Assembly (NCBI GenBank): GCA_037134755.1
Contig: JBAXLO010000210.1
Span: forward strand, 1 to 7,818
Reading direction: 5' to 3'
Source of the DNA: JBAXLO01 sp037134755
GTDB taxonomy: Bacteria; Bacteroidota; Bacteroidia; Bacteroidales; JACABE01
Length of the DNA stretch: 7,818 nucleotides
Positions within the stretch are counted from its first letter, which is position 1. Each line of letters opens with the position of its first letter. Under the pieces are notes generated by a model. It did not search any database, was not told where the DNA came from, and saw only the letters and a program-made list of their open reading frames with translations. This document shows positions 4,789-7,818 of the stretch, in pieces. A program made the translations under genes and the position numbers.

Positions 4789-7596
4789 ATGAGAGTATTA
4801 AAAGTTTCTTTTATATTCATTTTCTTTATAGTAATTCTATTTTTAAATAATACTTATTTATATTCACAAAATATAAATAAGTATTATGTTAAAGGTATTG
4901 TTGTAGATAGCAATACTCGTCAGCCAATATCCTACGTAAGTATTGCTTTAATAAATCCAACAGATAATAAAATAATTAAATCTACAATCTCTAACGAAGA
5001 TGGTGAATTTAAATTTAATAGTGTTATATCCGGAAAATATCATTTAGTAATTTCATGCATATCTTATGGTAAAAGTTCAAGAGTTATAAATCTTAATGGT
5101 AATGATAAAAATGTAGATTTAGGAAAGCTAAAAATAGCAAAACAAAGTGTTACTTTACAGGATGTAGTAATTGAAGGCTTAAGTATTCCTGTAATGGTAA
5201 AAGGTGATACTATTGAATTTAATGCAGCTTCGTTTAAGACAGATTCTAATGCCGTTATAGAGGAATTGATTAAAAAGCTACCGGGTGTAGAAGTTGATAA
5301 AGATGGAAATATAAAAGCTCAAGGTAAGGATGTTATGAGGGTATTTGTTGATGGAAAACCATTCTTCGGTGATGATCCAAAGATAGCTACCAAAAACCTT
5401 CCTGTAAATATGATTGATAAGGTACAGATAGTCGATAAAAAAAGTGATCAGGCAATGTTTACTCAGATAGATGATGGTGAAGTGGAAACCATTATGAATC
5501 TTATTACCAAAAAAGGAAAGAAAGATGGTACTTTTGGTAAAGCTACAGCAGGCATTGGTAATGAAGGTAGATATGATGAAAGTGCAAATTTAAACTGGTT
5601 TAAAAATGAAAGACAAGTTTCGGTAATTGGCACATTAAATAATATTAATAACCTTCGTTTTAGTGATTTTACGGCCTTAGATCAAACAACAAATACAAAT
5701 GTACTTAATAAAAATATATCTAATTCTTCAGGAATTTATTCTGCTAATAGCAATGGTATAAGTAAATCATGGTCAGCGGGAGCTAATTATAGGGATAGTC
5801 TTGGAAGTAAGATAAGTTTTGTTGGTAGTTACTTATATTCAGGAAATGAGAATAGTAAAATCTTAGAAAATAACCGCACAACATTTATTTCGGATTCAAC
5901 TTTAACAACTAGGAATACTCAAAATAGCCCTTCACAATCCTACACTCATAATATTCATTTAGAGTTTGATTATGGTATAGATTCAATGAATTCTATCTTT
6001 TTATATCCTCACATTAAAATTAATCAAAATAACTCTGATCAGTTTAATTATTATTCTTCTCAAGGTAAGATTATACAAAGATTAGATACCGTAAGTAGTG
6101 AAAAGCAAAGAGATAAGAAGACCATAAATACAAATGTAGAATTATTATTACGTCATAAATTCCATAAACCAAGAAGAACTTTATCATTATCGGTTATTGC
6201 CGGTACTACACCAATTACAAACCAAGGTTATAATAAATCGAATAGTATTTATTTTCCTGATCCTACAATTTATAATGTGGATCACATGAAAAATAATCTT
6301 TCAGGAGCTGTTACCTGGGATGCAAAATTATCATATACAGAGCCTTTAACTTACAATGTGGTTTTAGAACTCAGCTATCATTATAAGCTATCCACAAGTT
6401 TTTATGATAGAAAAACATATGATTATAATCCCCTTGATAGTTTGTATGATGTTGTTAATATTAAGTTGACAAATAGATATGATAATGTTTTTCAGGATCA
6501 CAAAGCTGGTATTAATGTTAAAGTATTTAAGAAGAAGTGGGATTATACAATTGGGGTAGTCTTAGAACCAACAACACTTGTAAGTAACTTTATTTTATTA
6601 GGAAAAGATTCATCAATAACTTTAAAAACATTTAATTTTTCGCCTCAATTTATCTTAAATGCAACTCCTCGAAAGGGCAAAAAACTAAGTATTAAATATA
6701 AAGGTAATTCAGATCAACCAAGTTTAAATCAACTCCAGCCGGTTTTAGATAATTCAAATCCAATACATTTGTACATTGGAAACCCTGCTCTGAAACCCGA
6801 ATATGATAATACACTTACCATAAATTATAATACTACCAATCTTGTTAATTTTAATTATTTTTATTCTAATTTCGTATTTGTAAATTCTTTTAATAAGATT
6901 ACAAATATGATTACCTATAATGTTTCTGGGGTCGACACAACTATGCCTGTTAATGTTAATGGTACATACAATATTAATTTAAATGCCGGAATTGGTAAGC
7001 CGATAAAGAAATTCTTTTTAAACTTTGGTTGTAATAGCGGTTATACCAAGGATATTAATTTTCTAAATCAATCAAGTTTTACAACAAAAGTTCTAAGTCT
7101 TGGCTTTAGTACACGACTTAATTATAATGGAGAACGATTGGTATATGCTCCTATTGCCAAGATTTCGATAAATAAAGCCTGGTACGATCTTGCAAGTTAT
7201 CCAAATTCTCAGTATTTAAATTATATGCTTGGCTTCGAGTTTCAAGTTGATTTGTTTTGGAATATTAAGATTGGTTCTGATGTGCAATATATAAAAAACA
7301 ATGGTTTCGGTCAGGGGTATAATTTAGATATGACTATCTGGAATGCCTTTATTTCCGAACAAATATTTTCGAACAAGAGAGGCACTATTAAATTTCAGAT
7401 ATATGATATTCTGAAACAAAATAAAAGTATTTTTAGAACTACCTTTGCTAATTATATCGAAGACGATAAAGTTAATAATATATCACAATTCTTTATCGTT
7501 AGTTTTTCTTATAGCTTTAGTAAATTTCAAGGCAAACAACCCAAATCAAAAGGTAGCAAGAAGAAATCGGGAAAACCTCCTAAAATGAAATTATAA
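4789..7596 (+). CDS. Outer-membrane beta-barrel protein, TonB-receptor-like (OMP_b-brl_3 type)
   Basis: This 935-residue protein is predicted to sit in the outer membrane. A signal peptide covers 1-26 (YLYSQ|N). A carboxypeptidase-regulatory-like domain follows at about 32-118 (KGIVVDSNTRQPISYVSI, then SNEDGEFKF). A plug-like region spans about 122-245, with VKGDTIEFNAASFKT (137-151), KKLPGVEVDKDGNI (162-175), VFVDGKPFFGDDPKIA (185-200) and IDKVQIVDKKSDQA (209-222). The rest is beta-barrel with alternating aromatic strands up to about residue 911. The pattern fits the TonB-dependent-receptor relatives of Bacteroidota called outer membrane beta-barrel family proteins, of normal length. The last 24 residues are odd: 10 Lys, no acidic residue, and no terminal aromatic. 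No SusD-like gene follows. The gene sits 68 nt after the DUF4956 gene on the same strand, which suggests the third cistron of the operon. The cargo is unknown, and transport itself is inferred from the family. Confidence 0.87.
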   Translation: MRVLKVSFIFIFFIVILFLNNTYLYSQNINKYYVKGIVVDSNTRQPISYVSIALINPTDNKIIKSTISNEDGEFKFNSVISGKYHLVISCISYGKSSRVINLNGNDKNVDLGKLKIAKQSVTLQDVVIEGLSIPVMVKGDTIEFNAASFKTDSNAVIEELIKKLPGVEVDKDGNIKAQGKDVMRVFVDGKPFFGDDPKIATKNLPVNMIDKVQIVDKKSDQAMFTQIDDGEVETIMNLITKKGKKDGTFGKATAGIGNEGRYDESANLNWFKNERQVSVIGTLNNINNLRFSDFTALDQTTNTNVLNKNISNSSGIYSANSNGISKSWSAGANYRDSLGSKISFVGSYLYSGNENSKILENNRTTFISDSTLTTRNTQNSPSQSYTHNIHLEFDYGIDSMNSIFLYPHIKINQNNSDQFNYYSSQGKIIQRLDTVSSEKQRDKKTINTNVELLLRHKFHKPRRTLSLSVIAGTTPITNQGYNKSNSIYFPDPTIYNVDHMKNNLSGAVTWDAKLSYTEPLTYNVVLELSYHYKLSTSFYDRKTYDYNPLDSLYDVVNIKLTNRYDNVFQDHKAGINVKVFKKKWDYTIGVVLEPTTLVSNFILLGKDSSITLKTFNFSPQFILNATPRKGKKLSIKYKGNSDQPSLNQLQPVLDNSNPIHLYIGNPALKPEYDNTLTINYNTTNLVNFNYFYSNFVFVNSFNKITNMITYNVSGVDTTMPVNVNGTYNINLNAGIGKPIKKFFLNFGCNSGYTKDINFLNQSSFTTKVLSLGFSTRLNYNGERLVYAPIAKISINKAWYDLASYPNSQYLNYMLGFEFQVDLFWNIKIGSDVQYIKNNGFGQGYNLDMTIWNAFISEQIFSNKRGTIKFQIYDILKQNKSIFRTTFANYIEDDKVNNISQFFIVSFSYSFSKFQGKQPKSKGSKKKSGKPPKMKL

Positions 7597-7709
7597 ATCC
7601 CTTATTTTTTTATTTATTACTAGCATATTTATTATTAATTCTCTATTTATTCTTAAAGAATCATTACAGAAATCCAATATGCATCATTTAAACATAATGT
7701 TCCTGCATA
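7597..7709. other. A/T-rich non-coding stretch after the operon
   Basis: A T-run (7605-7611) follows the stop codon by 8 nt, but no G+C stem precedes it, so it is a weak terminator candidate at best. A small ATTCTT/AAGAAT inverted repeat (7649-7661) has a 1-nt centre and no U-tract. No open frame of useful length, RNA gene or promoter is recognisable before the tandem repeat begins. Confidence 0.4.
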
Positions 7710-7818
7710 ATTTTATAGTATTCTACATTTACATATAAATATACAATTCTATATAATAGTATTCCACATTTACGTATAAATATACAGTTCTATATAATAG
7801 AATGCCACATTTACGTAT
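7710..7818 (+). repeat. 41-bp A/T-rich tandem repeat running off the right edge
   Basis: The segment holds about 2.6 units of a 41-bp direct tandem repeat. The anchor ACATTTAC recurs at 7725, 7766 and 7807, exactly 41 nt apart. Each full unit also contains a TATAAATATAC core (GTATAAATATAC in the second, with self-complementary GTAT/ATAC ends) and TTCTATATAATAG. Units 1 and 2 differ at only a few bases, and most of the third is present before the window ends. The whole unit repeats, with no variable spacer. Its full copy number lies outside the window. Confidence 0.85.

Noticed and set aside
4789..7596. SusC-type glycan importer of a polysaccharide utilisation locus
   Set aside because: No SusD-like gene or carbohydrate-active enzyme is adjacent, and the motifs fit the OMP_b-brl_3 branch better than SusC.
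7710..7818. CRISPR array
   Set aside because: The whole 41-bp period is repeated, with no variable spacers, and no cas gene is present.

Overview
The window is A+T-rich and reads as Bacteroidota, probably class Bacteroidia; the order cannot be resolved. Four independent signs agree: a type IX secretion (T9SS) C-terminal sorting domain on a giant surface protein; an outer-membrane beta-barrel protein with an N-terminal carboxypeptidase-regulatory-like domain; a textbook Bacteroidota promoter (TTTG, 19 bp, TAnnTTTG); and start codons preceded by A/T-rich sequence instead of Shine-Dalgarno sites. All genes are on the + strand.

Left part (1-2202): the 3' end of a large secreted adhesin-like gene, open at the left edge. 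At least 698 codons are visible. They encode PKD-like modules, three Ig-like (CHU_C-associated type) modules, another PKD-like module, a divergent beta-sandwich and a T9SS sorting tail. A short repeat-rich spacer follows, with a 12-bp direct repeat around a palindrome and a 7-bp tandem repeat.

Middle (2203-3195): a single gene for an exported nitroreductase-fold protein. A 40-bp near-perfect palindrome follows it, probably a terminator, and then an A/T-rich gap that carries the promoter of the next unit.

Right part (3196-7596): a likely three-gene operon. It encodes (i) a VTC-domain protein, a triphosphate-tunnel fold related to the catalytic domain of the eukaryotic polyphosphate polymerase VTC; (ii) a DUF4956 polytopic membrane protein whose gene overlaps the first by 11 nt; and (iii) a 935-residue outer-membrane beta-barrel protein after a 68-nt gap that holds a long inverted repeat ending just before its start codon. 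The best candidate for an undescribed system is this cassette. A cytoplasmic anionic-polymer enzyme, an inner-membrane partner and an outer-membrane barrel with a lysine-rich tail could together make and move, or sense, polyphosphate or a similar polymer across the envelope. The parts are recognisable, but the joint function is inference.

Right edge (7597-7818): non-coding, ending in a 41-bp tandem repeat that runs out of the window.
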